From NCBI GenBank assembly GCA_019671135.1, contig JAHRHY010000005.1, positions 992,001 through 1,056,000 on the forward strand: a stretch of DNA of 64,000 nucleotides. Reading direction: 5' to 3'. Shown piece after piece: positions 1 through 12,930 of this stretch (the stretch's first letter is position 1; each line of letters begins with the position of its first letter). The position numbers were made by a program, and so were the translations under genes. The notes beneath the pieces were generated by a model. The model was not told where the DNA came from. It ran no database searches and worked only from the letters and a program-made list of their open reading frames with translations. This DNA comes from Linnemannia hyalina. Taxonomy: Eukaryota > Mortierellomycota > Mortierellomycetes > Mortierellales > Mortierellaceae.

Positions 1-1095
1 AAACAAAGAACACAAAAGAGAAGGACGAGAAGGCACAAGGCGCGCATCTGTCCTGGATAGTTTTGAGCCTTGCGCCATTGTGAATGATCCCTCTATGAAC
101 AATGCTGGTTGAACCATGATACTCACGAGAAGGAAAAAAGTTGTTTGTGTACAGAAGCAGTTGCTTTTTAGTAACGCAATTGGTGGTGTGCATTGGATGG
201 AGGGAGAACAACAAGCAAATCAACAATTGACAACAACAATAACATGCACCGACTGGTGGTAGGGATCAATGAAATCGACAACAAATAAACAAAGAACAAC
301 AGGTATTGTCATTGTTGACGGTGGTGTTGTTCTTGCAAGCAAGCATGAGAAGAGCTTTCTTTTCCTTCCCTCTTCCACCGTTGGTGATAACAGGCGTCCT
401 TTTGGTCGGTCGAGTGATGGATGGTCTGTCTGTCTGTCTGTCCGTCTGTCTGAGTATGAGATAGAGGATTGGCTATTGATCGGGCAGATTTGTTCTCCCT
501 TCTGGATGCCCGACGCAACCGAGATGGACATTTGACCTTCTCTTTCTCGTCATGGGCGCCTGCTTACTCTTTGCGATGTGGGAGTTGGTAAGGTTATGAG
601 CCATACTAGCAATAGTAACTAATGAAAGAAAGACGCATATGAATGTGAGGTCCAATTGAATTGACGAAATTGAATAGCAGCTGTCTGTGTCCCTTCGCAT
701 CGGTTTTTCTCGCTTCCTTTTCCCTCCCTTTGCACATGCACATGCTCACACTCTACAGTGACAAGACAATAATAATTCAACTACCCTCCCCCATTTCTCC
801 ACCCTTCCTCCAGCTACTCACATCCAGCCCCGCCAAAGTTCTCTTCTTCTGATAAAAGGATCCTCTCTTCCGCCCCCTATCTCTTTTTTTTTCTTTTTTT
901 TTCCTTTCTAGTTTCTCCATCGACCTGATCCTCCTCTCCCACCACCCACACCAACAAACACCACCTCTCCATTCCCTTACAAAGCCTCCATCAACCAAGG
1001 CCTCACTCTCACTTTACGCTCATCACCTCGCAACTCTCTCTCTCTACCTCTCTCTCACGTCTCTCTCTTAACCAACAACAACACATATTATCAAC
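1..1095. other. Upstream region of the acyl-CoA synthetase gene
   Basis: No gene recognised. Open frames near 220-540 exist on both strands at once, lack codon bias and resemble no family I know. A (CTGT)n-type tract lies at about 425-452. From about 780 to 1095 the plus strand becomes rich in C and T, with long CT runs and then CAACAACA just before the ATG at 1096. That pattern is typical of the leader of a well-expressed gene in this genome, and similar leaders precede 18913, 26401 and 33588. Confidence 0.6.
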
Positions 1096-3700
1096 ATGAC
1101 CAAGTGCCTTACTGTCGACGTCGGTCCCTCCGAAGTTCAGGGCGAGACCCGTATCCGCCGCTCCGTCCTTTCCGCAAAGCGCCTCATGTCCTCGCCTCAC
1201 GACGATATCAAGACCCTCTACGATGTTGTCAACCACTCTGTCAAGATCCGCCCCAACCTCAACGCCATCGGCTACCGCAAGGTCGTCAAGATTATCGATG
1301 AGGAGAAGGAAATCACAAAGATGGTCGGCGGCGAGGAAGTCAAGGAAAAGAAGACCTGGAAGTTCTTCAAGATGTCCGGCTACCACTGGTTGACCTACAA
1401 GGATGCCAAGCAGGTCATCGACAGCATCGGATGCGGCCTCCGCAAGTTCGGCGTCAACCCTAAGGATAAGATGACCGTCTTTGGCGCCACCAGGTAAAAA
1501 AGAAGCTTGATGTTTTGTTGATTGTTTCGTCGTTTTCTTGTTCCAGGTGGGAGAAGAATTAGTTGGGGTGGGACAAGGTCGCCAAAACATTCGCTCAGGA
1601 ACTATTTTGGTGGGATGTGGAGATAGATGTCAGGTGGTGCCAAAAGAAAAGAGAGCAGCAAATCTCTCCTACTCCACTCACCCCACCACTGGACGTGCGC
1701 TGTCCTTTCGACTTACACAACGCCTTTTCAGAAGGAGAAGAAACTCGAGAAAGGGTGATCAACCCCCAGGAGTGATCAATCAAAAAGAGGAATTTGGTTC
1801 GCACGTATCATCCATCACCAATGCCCGTCTCCTTTCACAATCAACTAACTAAACCGCTTATACTTATTCTCCGGCTGACAATAGTGCTAACTGGCTCTTG
1901 GTTGCCCACGGTGCCTTCACCCAGTCCATCACCATCGTTACCGCCTACGATACCTTGGGCGAGGATGGTCTTTTGCACTCCATGAACGAGGCCGAGGTCG
2001 CCACCGCCTACACCAACGCCGACTTGCTCAACACCATCAAGAACGTCGCTGGCAAGTGCCCCACCTTGAAGAAGATCATCTACGACGGCGAGGCCAAGCC
2101 CGCCGACGTCATCGCCCTTCAGGATGCCCACCCCCACCTCGAGCTCATCACCCTCGAGGAGTTGAAGCAGCTTGGTGTCGACAACCCCGTCGAGCCTACT
2201 CCCCCAGCTGCCAAGGACTACTGCTGTATCATGTACACCTCCGGATCCACCGGCAACCCTAAGGGAGTTTTGCTTACCCATGGCAACTTGGTCGCTGCCA
2301 GTAAGTGGTTGTTTTTTTTTACTCCGCAACCCATTTCTCATTTGTTATTCCATCGAGTTCTTCCAGGACTGTTAAAGTGCTCTCACCAAACAAATGAGGA
2401 AATGGTATCTCCATGAACCTGTGGGAAACTGTCTTTCTAATCCTGAACTTTGTTATCTCTGCGCAACTCTTCTATAGTCGGTGGTGTTAACAAGATGTTG
2501 ACAAAGTACGTTCACGAGGGAGATACCTTGCTCGCCTACTTGCCATTGGCTCACGTCTTAGAGTTCTTGGTCGAGAACGTTTGCTTGTTCTGGGGTGTCA
2601 CCCTCGGATACGGTACCGTCCGCACCTTGACCGATGCCTCTGTCCGCGAGTGCCAGGGAGATATCAAGGAGTTGCGCCCCACCCTCATGACCGGTGTTCC
2701 TGCCGTTTGGGAGACCATCCGCAAGGGAGTCTTGGCCCAGGTCAGCCAGGGTTCGCCTTTGGTCCAGAAGGTCTTCCACGCCGCCTTGAATGCCAAGGCC
2801 TGGTGCATGGAGCGCAAGTTGGGCGCTTTGACTGGAATCTTTGACACTGTTGTCTTCAACAAGGTCAAGCAGCAGACTGGAGGACGTCTTCGTTTCGCCT
2901 TGTCTGGAGGAGCCCCCATCTCCCAGGAGACCCAGCGCTTCTTGTCGACTGCCTTGTGCCCCATTCTCCAAGGTTACGGTATGACCGAGTCCTGCGGTAT
3001 GTGCGCCATCTTGACTCCTGATGTTTTCAACTACAACCGTGTCGGCTCGCCCGTTCCCTGCACAGAGGTCAAATTGGTCGATGTCCCTGATGCAGGTTAC
3101 TTCTCGACCGACTTGCCCCGCCCCCGTGGTGAGGTCTTCATCCGTGGACCCTCCATTACCGCTGGATACTTCAAGAACCCCGAGGAGACCTCGGCCACCT
3201 TGACTGCCGACCGCTGGCTCAAGACCGGTGATATCGGTGAGTGGCACCCTGACGGTACCATCTCGATCATTGATCGCAAGAAGAACTTGGTCAAGTTGTC
3301 CCACGGAGAGTACATTGCTTTGGAGAAGTTGGAGTCTGTCTACAAGTCGACCGCCTACTGCAACAACATCTGCGTCTACGCCGACTCTATGCAGAACAAG
3401 CCCGTTGCTATCATTGTCGCCTCGGAGCCCCGCATCTTGGAGTTGGCCAAGGCCAAGGGCATTGCCTCGAAGGATTTCGCCGTCCTCTGCCATGACAAGG
3501 TCATCATCAAGGCTGTTCTCGATGCCTGTTTAAGCACCGCCAAGCGCGCCGGATTGAAGCCCGCTGAGATGTTGCAGGGAGTCTACCTCGAGCATGAGGA
3601 GTGGACCGCCCAGGGCGGTTTGTTGACCGCTGCCCAGAAGTTGAAGCGCAAGGATATTAACCAGGCCTACGTTTCCCAGATCAAGACCCTCTATGCCTAA
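1096..3700 (+). CDS. Long-chain fatty acid--CoA ligase (acyl-CoA synthetase), 3 exons, 678 aa
   Basis: Exons 1096-1493, 1885-2300 and 2478-3700 join in phase (introns of 391 and 177 bp, both GT-AG) to give 678 aa, a normal length for fungal Faa1/Faa4-type enzymes. These ATP-dependently activate long-chain fatty acids to acyl-CoA for lipid synthesis, storage or beta-oxidation. The AMP/ATP-binding loop YTSGSTGNPKG lies near residues 250-260, the adenylation core GYGMTE near 437-442 and the fatty-acyl signature DRWLKTGDIGEW near 515-526. The junction after exon 1 restores a frame running through SANWLLVAHG and AYDTLGE, which matches the family. The C-terminus (KTLYA) is no peroxisomal SKL signal and there is no clear N-terminal target peptide, so an ER or lipid-droplet location is more likely than peroxisomal (inference). 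It converges on the deacetylase gene downstream. Which chain lengths it prefers cannot be told from sequence. Confidence 0.95.
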
Positions 3701-4227
3701 AGAGGTTCATTTTGTCCATTTTTCATTTCCCCAACGAACATCAACCCTACCACATGTATTATGAACACAAAACACTACAACAACAACAACAACAACAACA
3801 ACAACACACGCAACGCGCCCACCCTCTCCGTAATAGCGTATACCCAATTATCCTTCTGTGAAGGATGATCCCAGTGAAGAATAAAAAACCAAAAACATCT
3901 TCAAAATCACCTTTTCAATCGAAGTGAGACATTTGAGATATACTTCGACAAGTGCACGTTGAGAAAAATAAGGACGACACATGGTGTTCTCGGACAATGC
4001 ACGCAAAAGAACTTTTTTTTCCGCGAAATAAGAAGAAAGAGAGGAGATGAAGTAACGTTTTACAAGTTTTTTTATGGGAGGAGGGTTTTTTTTTGTAGAA
4101 AGAAAAAAATGTAAAAAGGAGCTATCTAAACAAGTTTTTTGGTGGAGTGTGGTGATATGTAGGAGTGTTGTTGTGTGGTTATTTGGTTTACTGAAGATAT
4201 GAGAGATGGGTGGGGGTTCACTTTTTT
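3701..4227. other. 3' intergenic region between two convergent genes
   Basis: This holds the 3' ends of the plus-strand acyl-CoA synthetase and the minus-strand deacetylase gene. A (CAA)9 run occupies 3778-3804, about 80 bp after the stop codon and so probably in the 3' UTR. AATAAA-like strings occur near 3880. The rest is A/T-rich with poly-T runs near 4012, 4069 and 4086. No gene seen. Confidence 0.6.
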
Positions 4228-7053
4228 TTAAAACTTCTCGGTGACCTGGACGTCAATGGCGTCAAGATCAACCTCCTCACCCGCGACAAACACCCGCTTC
4301 ACAAACAAATCGTCGGACAAGAAGACCAAATCCGCATCGGCACCAGGCTTGATCACACCCTTGGTCTCCTGGATCCCCAACAATACTGCCGGGTGCAACG
4401 TCACCGCCTCCAGAGCCTCGATCAAACTGCAAGACGTGAATTGAATGAAATTACGGATGCAAGCGTCCAATGTAATAACCGACCCAGCAAGGGTATCGGT
4501 TCCCTCAATATAAACCCGGTCCTCCTCCTTGGTAACATTCATGTTTCCGAGCTGGTAGTTTCCGGGGGCGAGGCCCATGGCGGACATTGCGTCAGTGACG
4601 AGGATGACACCCTCGGGATGGGAGTCGTAGGCGATCTTGACCGAGTTTGGGTGAACGTGAATGCCGTCGCAGATGAGGCCGTAGTAAGGGCGGGGGAGGT
4701 CGAAACGAGAGCCGAGGAGGCCGATGACACCGGGGTCGCGGTGGTGGAATTGGGGCATGGCGTTAAAGAGGTGGGTGATGAAGGTTGCGCCCTTTTGGAC
4801 GGCTTCTTCGGCCTGCGAGATGTTGGCCATCGAGTGACCTATTTGGTTAAAGCATTGGGGAGGGTAGGATGATAGACAACGTTAGAATAAGAACAAGGAA
4901 AAAGACACCATACTCCTTCATTGTGGACAATAAAAAAAAATGGCAAGGAACGTACCGACGGAGATGGTGATGCCGGCCTTGGCGAGGTCAGGAATGCTCT
5001 CCATGATACCCTCAAGCTCGGGGGCACAGGTAATGATCTTGACCGAGTTCAGGTTCTGCTGGGACAACTTGTTCTGGGCCTCGGGCGTCTCGCCCTCAAA
5101 ACCATAGACGTCCTTGAAATCAGCATATCCGTTCTTGGCAGAGGCCTGCAAGACCTTCAACTCGTGGGCTCCAATACGGGCCTCGTTGATGAAGGGGCCT
5201 TCGACGTGGGCTCCAAGGATCGTGGCACCTGTCTTGGCTGATCCTTTGCGAGGCTTCAAGTGCGAGAGAACCTAATTGAACAAACAAAACATAATGATGG
5301 AAGAAACAGTAAACAAAAGAAGGGAGAAGAGGAAAACGAGGGTGAGTATGACGAATATTATCCGATTGTCCATCCCATGTGTCAGGGATGCTTTTCTGCG
5401 AGATAATGCAAGCATGATGGGAAGAGGGTGAAGAGGGGCAATGGAGTGAAAGGAATAGAGAAGTAGGGGTCTGGGCTCATTGTGTTTGTTGTTGTTATCC
5501 TCCTGTCGTTGTTGTGGTATGCTGTTGTCGAATGTTGAGGATCAAAAAAGGGTTGTTATCAGGGTGCGTGTGATCTTACTTTGTGGTACACAGAGGCGGA
5601 GGAGGAGACGATGGTAGGGCAGTAAGAGGTGGTTCCGTACTTGAGCAGACCACGGTTGACCAACAAGAGATCCTTCTCGTAGGTCTCGGGGTCAGAGGGG
5701 ACCGAGAAATCGACACCAAAGGCACCTAGTTAGAAAGAATAAGATGTAATTATGCATGAGTACAAGGTGCTTTTCGCCTTTTGCTGCAAGCAATGCCAAC
5801 CCATTGATTGCTGTTGCACCCAACGGCCACCACGAACCAAGGCACAAATGTGGGAGTATCTCTCTTCATTTCTCCCCCCGCCCAAAAAGAAAAGAGAATT
5901 AAGGTAAAAAGGAAAATGAACATCTCGAACACACCGAATCACAATCAACATCCCCTCTCTTCTCACAGTTCAACTCAACAAAACTCTCACGGAATCGAAT
6001 GTGCTCTTCCAAACTCACTGACACATCGAATTCCTTCTTCATCTCTCTTGAAGAAAAGTAAGATGGTCTAACTCGTGGGTTGGTTGCAATTGAGAATAGA
6101 AAAAAGGGTTCTCTCTTGGTGCATGTGTATCCTTTATGCTCCGTGTGTGTATGTGTGCAAAGGTCCGTGAAAAGAAGGCATGGAGAGGGGAGAGAGAGGA
6201 AAGGGGTGATAATCAAACGGCCCAACGGGTAATAGGGGATGAAGAGTGGAGGCGAGAAGGCGCATGTCGAATTTGGGCGCCTTTTTCCTAGTTGTTGTTG
6301 TTGTTGTTGATGATGATGATATGGTCGATGATGCTGTAACATTACTCTGCATCTGCATGTTTGTTTACATTGCTGATTCTGACTCTCCGCTTGTCGGCTT
6401 GCTGTTGTAGTCAGGCCAGCACAGTTTGGTCCAATGGTTGATCAAAAGACACTCACTCCTCTTCCATCTCTCCGTGCTCCCTTCCTTACTCACTCCCCAA
6501 CCTTTCCTTTGTTAATGACGCCGATGGCTGAAAAGAAAAAAAAATCTTCTGACTCCAAAATAAAAAAAATCAATATTTATCCATTGTCGTTTGTTGTATG
6601 CTGCTGTTTGCATGTTTTGTTGCGCGCCTCTGTCTTGTTGTCTTGCTGGTATCTGCTTCTCTGTTATTATTGTCGTTGCTGTGGTTGTTGCTGTTGCCCC
6701 TAATGCGCACTTCATATAACAACAAGCACCTCCTCTCTCATCACTCAAGAGGTAGATAAAGACTTACCGTTGATCTGGGCTTCGATGAAACCGGGGACGA
6801 CCAAGAGTCCGCCAGCGTCGAGGACCTGGTCGGGAAGACGCTTTTGGTACCAGAAGAACTTGTGGGGGTCGATGATCTTGCCACCCTGGATCCAGATGGC
6901 GTCGTGCTCGACGATCTTGTGGTCTCTGAGGATCTTGCAGTTGGTGATCTTGATCACCTTAGGCTCGTTCTCGGGTATGGGGGTATGGGGCTCGGGCGAG
7001 GCGGGTGCCGAGGAAGTGAGGGATGACGTCTGGAGTGCCACAGGGTACTGCAT
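4228..7053 (-). CDS. nagA: N-acetylglucosamine-6-phosphate deacetylase, 4 exons, 452 aa
   Basis: Minus-strand exons 7053-6768, 5725-5580, 5271-4956 and 4838-4228 join in phase to 452 aa. The enzyme removes acetate from GlcNAc-6-phosphate, the first committed cytosolic step in using GlcNAc from chitin. It is a TIM-barrel amidohydrolase. The metal ligand lies in HVEGP (Glu168), followed by His251 in GHSMAN, His272 in THLFNAM and the catalytic Asp332 in VTDAMSA. Each splice junction falls inside a conserved block: QIN|GAFGVDF, VYHK|VLSHL and ISV|GHSMAN. Residues 1-35 are Ser/Pro-rich and not conserved; the start is the first ATG of that frame. Introns are 1,042, 308 and 117 bp, the first being the longest coding intron in the window. 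I see no deaminase or GlcNAc kinase next door, so the catabolic gene cluster of some yeasts is not present here. Confidence 0.94.
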
Positions 7054-9628
7054 GATGTATTAATATAATAGGAAGGAGGGAGAGATTAATGAAGAGGGGG
7101 TGGGGTAGAAAGGCTAAGGAGGAGGGGAAGGAAGAGGAGAAGGAGAATGAGATTATGGCAGCGAGGTGAATGAGGGGGAAAGGGGGAAAGGGGGGGAGGT
7201 GCAGTTTAGGGTGAGTATGAGGATGAAGAGGGAAAGGAAGTGTGGAGGAGAAGAGAAAAGAGAAAAGAAAAGAAGAAAAAGAAGAAAGGAGGAAGAGGGG
7301 GGAGTATAAAAAAGAAAAAAAAATGGGCACACACATCAACCATCAGTTGTCTCTCTGCCTCTCTCTCTCTGTCTGTCTCTCCCACCCATCCCTCCCTTGG
7401 CTCTGATTTGATGAAGATAACACATCTCTCTGGGGAGCCCGTCCTGTAAGAACACAGGGTGATAAAATAGTACCAAAACACACTACATCAATTCAATCAG
7501 TTATTATTATTGATTGAACACTTCCCTCTTCTCCAACCCTTCCTTCTGACCTCTCCCTTGTCTACCTCTTCTTCTCCCTGCACTCGTCCTTCTGACTCTT
7601 CTTTCCTTGCCGCGCTCTCTTTCTCTCCTTCCCTCTTCCTTACCTACTTGGCGCCCTCTACTTGCATCACCCTTTTCTCTCTTTCGCTCTCTTGCATCTT
7701 GCTTTCCTTCCTCGTTGGTTCTCGCAACGAACACAAAAGAAGGCTGTCTCAGTCACCCGTCTTAACCGGTCTCCAAAACAAAAAAGTCTCCCATCAGCAC
7801 CAGCACCGACAACCAACTACAACCACTTCCCCTCTCTTACTCTCTCTCTCTACCATGGCCCCTTCGTTCTGCCTCAGTCAATCGAAATCAAAGAAGGAAC
7901 AGGGAAGTGCATTAAGACCTTCGTAACCAACAAGGTCAAAGCAACTAGCGTTGGGAGGCGTTTGCAGGTCCAAAGAAGGGAGTAAAGGTAGAGTAGGCAG
8001 CAGTGGGGTGTCGGGTTTGTGCTAGGTAGAGTCCGTCCACTTCTGATCCCGGCCGGCCTCCTGTATACAAACAACAATAACAAAATATTGAGAAAACAAA
8101 ACAAACCAAAACAAAAACAATCAAACAAACAACAAACAAACAGGCAAGAAGAAGAAAAGAAGAAGAAAGAAGAAAAGGAAGAGGAAAGAAACTCTAAAAG
8201 GATACAATAACCCAACAAGCAATGGGAAATCAGAGATGACCAAACTACCCCTTCCCCTCTCTCCCCTTTCGTTTTTAGTGGAAACGAAAAAAGAAAAAGG
8301 TGTACACAAACTTTGAGATAAGATCAGATTTTTTTATCTTGAGGGAGTGAGCATTTTTTTTTTTTTTTTCCTCTTCCGCCGCTCTCACACCTTCTGTCTC
8401 TTCTCCTCCACCATGGGATGACGGCCTTGCCTTTGCCTTTGCCTTTGCCTCACCGCCGATCAGCCCTCTTCCTCCACTATTTTTTTTTATTCACGCATTT
8501 GTTTTTCTTTCCTTTGTTGTTGTAATGCAATGCTCATTTCTCTCTTTCTCCATCTACTTGTTGACAATCAATGGTTGACAACCCCACCAATGGAGCTACC
8601 CCACATCCCCCTTACTTTTCTCACTTGCCCATTATCCGATCTTGCAGATGCTTTGCTTCTCGTTATTGAATGTTGTCCTGCATTTCAATTGAACGTATAG
8701 TTTATTATTTTATTGTTATTCCATGTCGCAGGAGCCTGTTTGAACAAGAAGGGGTGGGGAGTGGGTCGAGACGCAAAACAGAAAGCCCTAGCGGCAACAC
8801 AAGGAGGAGGGAAAGGAGGAGGAGGGAGTGAATGAGCCTGGAATAAGACCAACGAGAGGAGGGGGGGTAAACCATGACCAGACTGAACTTCTTTTTTTTT
8901 TCACCCAAACAAAGAAAGAGGTGATAACCCAAAATAAGATTGTGCTGACACTCAACAAGAACAAGAGACTCATCTACCCTTTTCCTGTTTGTCCACTCCA
9001 CACCCGACTCGCACCTCATTCACAGTCTTACTTACCCAGTTTTTACTCTTCATCTTTTCGTCTTCATACAAGAGCTATGGCTCAGAGTTCATACCACAAA
9101 CCCCATTTTCTATCAAATAAAGATACTTCTCCTCACCGTAATCTAGAGTTGTAATCCAGCCAGCCAGTCGAGTCAGCCCAGCCCAGCCATTAGGAGATAT
9201 GACATGAGGGTACAGCTGACGAAAAGGATAGGTATTAAGTGGTTGGATGAGTTGAAATATTGTTGCTCGTTGGTTGAGTGGGTGGCCAGTGCTTGCATTG
9301 TCCGTCCAGGTTCGATCTTATCTTGCTGCATGATGAGCGAACCGATAGAACCGATAATGCAGTTGATATCTTTACTTTTTTCTGGGTCCGTTCGTTCTCC
9401 CTCCCTCTTTCTCTTTCCCTCCCTCCTTCTCCTCGGCTGTTTTGCTAGTCAGCCAGTTGGTCAATCATTCAAGCCAATGAACTCAATAGAGTCAATCGGG
9501 CCTTTCCCTTGTGCCTGTCTGTCGACCTCTCAGTCTGCATATCGTTGGAGTCAACTGCACCTTTTGTTCAATACATCCCCTCAGTAAATGTTTACATGCT
9601 TTTTTTAATATTTTCTTCTCCTCTAAGC
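7054..9628. other. Intergenic region, low complexity, no gene recognised
   Basis: About 2.6 kb between the start of the deacetylase gene and the end of the methyltransferase gene, both on the minus strand. The first 500 bp upstream of the deacetylase start is purine-rich on the plus strand, hence pyrimidine-rich in the transcript sense. A short imperfect TTTGCC array lies at 8425-8450. A frame at 7662-7985 ending in an Arg-rich stretch was considered and not called. T-runs at about 8353-8371 and 8890-8900. No RNA gene recognised. Confidence 0.5.
8425..8450. repeat. Hexanucleotide tandem repeat (TTTGCC)n
   Basis: About four near-perfect copies of a 6-bp unit in the spacer upstream of the deacetylase gene. 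Likely a simple slippage repeat. Confidence 0.7.
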
Positions 9629-12600
9629 CTACGCCTCCTTCTCGAAAGGCTTCTGTCCTACAAGGATATAATAATCAATGTACGACTTATTCTCCTCACA
9701 CTCTCGAATCCAACTCTGTACCATCAAATCAAACGCCTTCATGGAAGCCCCATCAAACGAAGGTGTCATCTCTACAGGAACCAACGCCGACTGCAAGGTC
9801 TGGAAAATCAACACCATATTCTCGGCCATCGCTTGCCCGACCCTCCCACCCCACGCTCCTACAGGGATCGAAAGTCGTTCCAGTTTGACATTTTGGAATC
9901 CAATCTCGGGCGATTCACAGAGCCTCTTCATTTTCTCGCCTGCGAAATCGAAATCGAGCCCACGTTCCTCCTGGAGGAGGCGCGAGCACCACCGCATGAC
10001 TTCTCGGGTACGGGTCCCTGCACGATGAACGCGCATACAGGGTTCGAACAACTCGATCCACCCACCGGGCTTCATCACCCTCCGGAGCTCCTTCAACGCC
10101 ACAGGCCAGTCCTCGACTGTCAGACCGAGGTAGAGGAATCGCTGGTAGACGAAATCAAAATACTGGTTCGGAAACGAGAGTCGGGTCAACAGGTTTGAGG
10201 GTGAGAAGAGACAGTTGCTCGGAACTGCCTGATGGACACTCGGGAAGAGTTCTGGATTGATGTCGATACCGTATACAGTTGCATTCGGGAACTCTTTGGC
10301 CATTTCCTAATAGAAGGAAGTAGGACGAGAGAAAGAAGGTGGGAAGTCGAGTGGGTTAGAATTGACAGCAAATCACGTGTATGGGCCTTCAAGGTAAAGG
10401 TCGTCCGCTTCTGGTCTTTCTCGTCTGTCTACCTTCTCGTTTATCCCTTCGCATACGCCTCTTCTTCTGCGCAATAGAAACACCAGAACATTTGGGTGCT
10501 GCTTGTGATGTTCTCGACGAGGGTTGTTTTACCAGTTCAAAAAAATGCCTGCTTTCGTCATGCGGCCATGTGGCCCATTTGATTTTCACTCAACGCCCGC
10601 TTCGACTTCAAAACACAATCTACTCTCCCCTTCTTCTACTTTCTCCTTTTATGTTGTTCCAACCGGTTTTTTGTGTCAAAACACTTTTACCCCTTGCCTT
10701 GACACAATTAGATATCCCCTATCATCTATTCATCTTGTCCTCCCTTCTCCTTTTCCTCGACCCCAACGTAAAACAATAAAGAGACTTACCATAGTCCACT
10801 CTCCCAAACCACAACCCGAGTCCAGAATCCGGTCAATATCATATCGCAATGGGGCGTGTGAGTTTCCACCGCCAATGTACTTCCAGAGTGCATGTTGTCC
10901 CTTTTGACTAATGTGTGTCAGAAAAATAAAATAAAATAAAAAACACATGGCCCTCCGTTAATACCATCAACAAAAGAAAAAGTGGGCGCTGTTCTGTTGT
11001 TGTTGCGTAATGGTTCAAAAAATATGAGCAATAGGGGCAATTTGCACAAGAACAAAAAAAGAGCTTCTGTTGGATATGCACTCTAACCGTACCTGTCTTG
11101 GATGTCTCGGCTGATGGTCGAGATGCTGGAGGAACTGAACCGTCTCCTGGCTGCCATCCATTCAAACTGGGGTGGAGGTCGTCGTCGGCTGCTTCGCTTT
11201 TCCTTGTTATTGGTACCATTCGAGTCAAGAGCCAAGGACTCGGTTCGTTGGATCAGATCGCCTTCAGAGTCGCCCGTTTCAGTATCCGAGAGAGAGTCTG
11301 CATCGCTGTACTCTTCTTCCTCCAAAGACTCGATCAAAGAGAGACCCTGGGGATGGTTGCCGAGAAGAGACCGGAGCGAGGAGAGGGTTGAGCTAGGGCG
11401 GTACGCCCGTGGCTTCGATGGAATAAATGAACCCTCATCGCCCGAAGCAAACTGCGCGTCTCCGTTCGCCGCACCCCTTGAAGTTGTTGTAATCGAGGTC
11501 GAGGACTCAGCGCTGGAAGAAGGAAGGGTGGGGAGTGAGGCGGCCAAAGGTGAGACGAGCTTGGATCGCGACATAACAAGCTTGGTTGATGTACGTGGCC
11601 CCTGAACCGCCGGGTAATGTGCATGGACCTCATTGCTAGTACCGGCCGAGCCGTTGTCATGTGCGCCTGTGCTGCGTTCACCCGTCATCTCTGGTTGACT
11701 CAAGCCTCTTGCCCTTGCGCTGGGGGTGGGAATGGGTTCAGAGGTGTAGGCCGGCCGGCTGCCACCCGCGTTATAAGGAATAGTACCATTGACAGCAGTA
11801 GTAGCATTAGCCGAACCGTTAGAGATAGAAGGAAGAGTAGTGGAGGCCGACCCCCTGCTCGAATAACTCTTGCTTCGACCGTTACTGCTACTCCCTAGAC
11901 CAGAGGGGCGTTCATTTAGACTTGGTAGGGAGGGGACATTAGGGTAATCGCCCATGTTTCGACAGGTATTGTTGACCACCTTGACGATGGAACCTGGCTG
12001 CTGATAGTACTGGTGCGGGTGGAAGTTATATTGGTGAATCATGTGTGTCGACGATCTTGTGGGCTTTTGCCGAAGCCAGTCCTTGGCCTCCGGTGAAGTA
12101 CCCAAGAGGCGAAGGTCCGCGGAGAGTTGTTGCTGTTGCTGGTGGTGGAGGATGTGGTGTTCTGACCCACGCCTCGAAGGCTGAAACACAGGCGACGCAG
12201 GCCCGTTTTTCCTGTTGTTGTTGCTGTTCAAGGAACCGTCATCGAGGCTATTAATGCTGAGATGGCTATATCGATGTTGGGGAATGACTATCGGCGAGGT
12301 ATGGTACTGGTGCGTTGCAGTAGTAGTCGTCGAGGCCGTGTCTGAGAAGAGCTGGGAGCCGGCGGGAGGGCGCCGTTGTTGAGGAGAAGATGGAGGAACT
12401 GAGACGGGATCAAGATGCCGATCCTCAAACCTAGAGCTTAAATAGGGACCATCGATATAGGTGGCCGAGGTCGGGGTCGTAGCCGATGACGGGATCGAGA
12501 ACGAAGGTGAAGCCGGGCTCTGCGGGAGGTAGTCGGTATTTCGGTTGCTGTTGTTGTTGTTCTGAGTCGCTGCTGTTGTCCCGCTGCTGAGGCTGTGGGT

Positions 12601-12930
12601 ACTTGTGCTATATCTGATATTGCTCCATTCACTCGAGGCGGCGCCATAGAACTCTGCCTGGTCGAGGGGATGGCACTTGTTGGTCGACTTTTGACGCAGC
12701 ATTGGGTTGCCAGGAGTTGAGTGGATGCCACCATTGGAGTATAAACTGTCGCTGGTGGAGGGGAAATAAGGGTCGTGTGGGGTGTGCAGGGGGTGTAGCC
12801 GTTGCTGCTGTTGCAGTTGTTGCTCCTGTTGTTGCTTTTGCTTGTTGTTGCGGTCGGCCAGCTTTTTCTTTGCTCTCCGGGTCAAGAGTTCGTTGACTCT
12901 ATCATTATCCGCGCTGGAGATGTTTCCCAT
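9629..12930 (-). CDS. SAM-dependent methyltransferase with a long disordered N-terminus and N-myristoylation signal, 3 exons, 877 aa
   Basis: Minus-strand exons 12930-11093, 10907-10790 and 10306-9629 join in phase to 877 aa. Residues 1-610 are low complexity: a charged, Gln-rich segment near 20-50, then Ser/Pro/Asn-rich sequence and an acidic patch near 560-590. The C-terminal 265 residues form a class I methyltransferase domain. Motif I is ILDSGCGLGEW at 640-650, split by intron 2 just after it, and the acidic end of strand 2 follows in VYGIDINPE. Later blocks such as RVMKPGGWIELFEP are typical of these enzymes. The protein begins MGNISS, which fits the N-myristoylation consensus (Gly2, Ser6), so membrane attachment is predicted. 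Substrate unknown. The exon 1 to exon 2 joint (donor at 11092, acceptor 10908) is the only one that keeps frame, but it is weaker evidence than the other. The class is sure; the exact N-terminal model is moderately sure. Confidence 0.85.

Noticed and set aside
2558..3493. 311-codon minus-strand frame
   Set aside because: Antisense shadow of the acyl-CoA synthetase exon 3; Asp/Gly/Val-rich composition comes from C-ending codons read backwards.
7662..7985. Frame ending with a basic stretch (TSVGRRLQVQRRE), possible small gene
   Set aside because: The end looks coding, but the first two thirds is a CT-rich leader-like tract and the only good ATG (7855) is in another frame with a stop after 23 codons. 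No family recognised.
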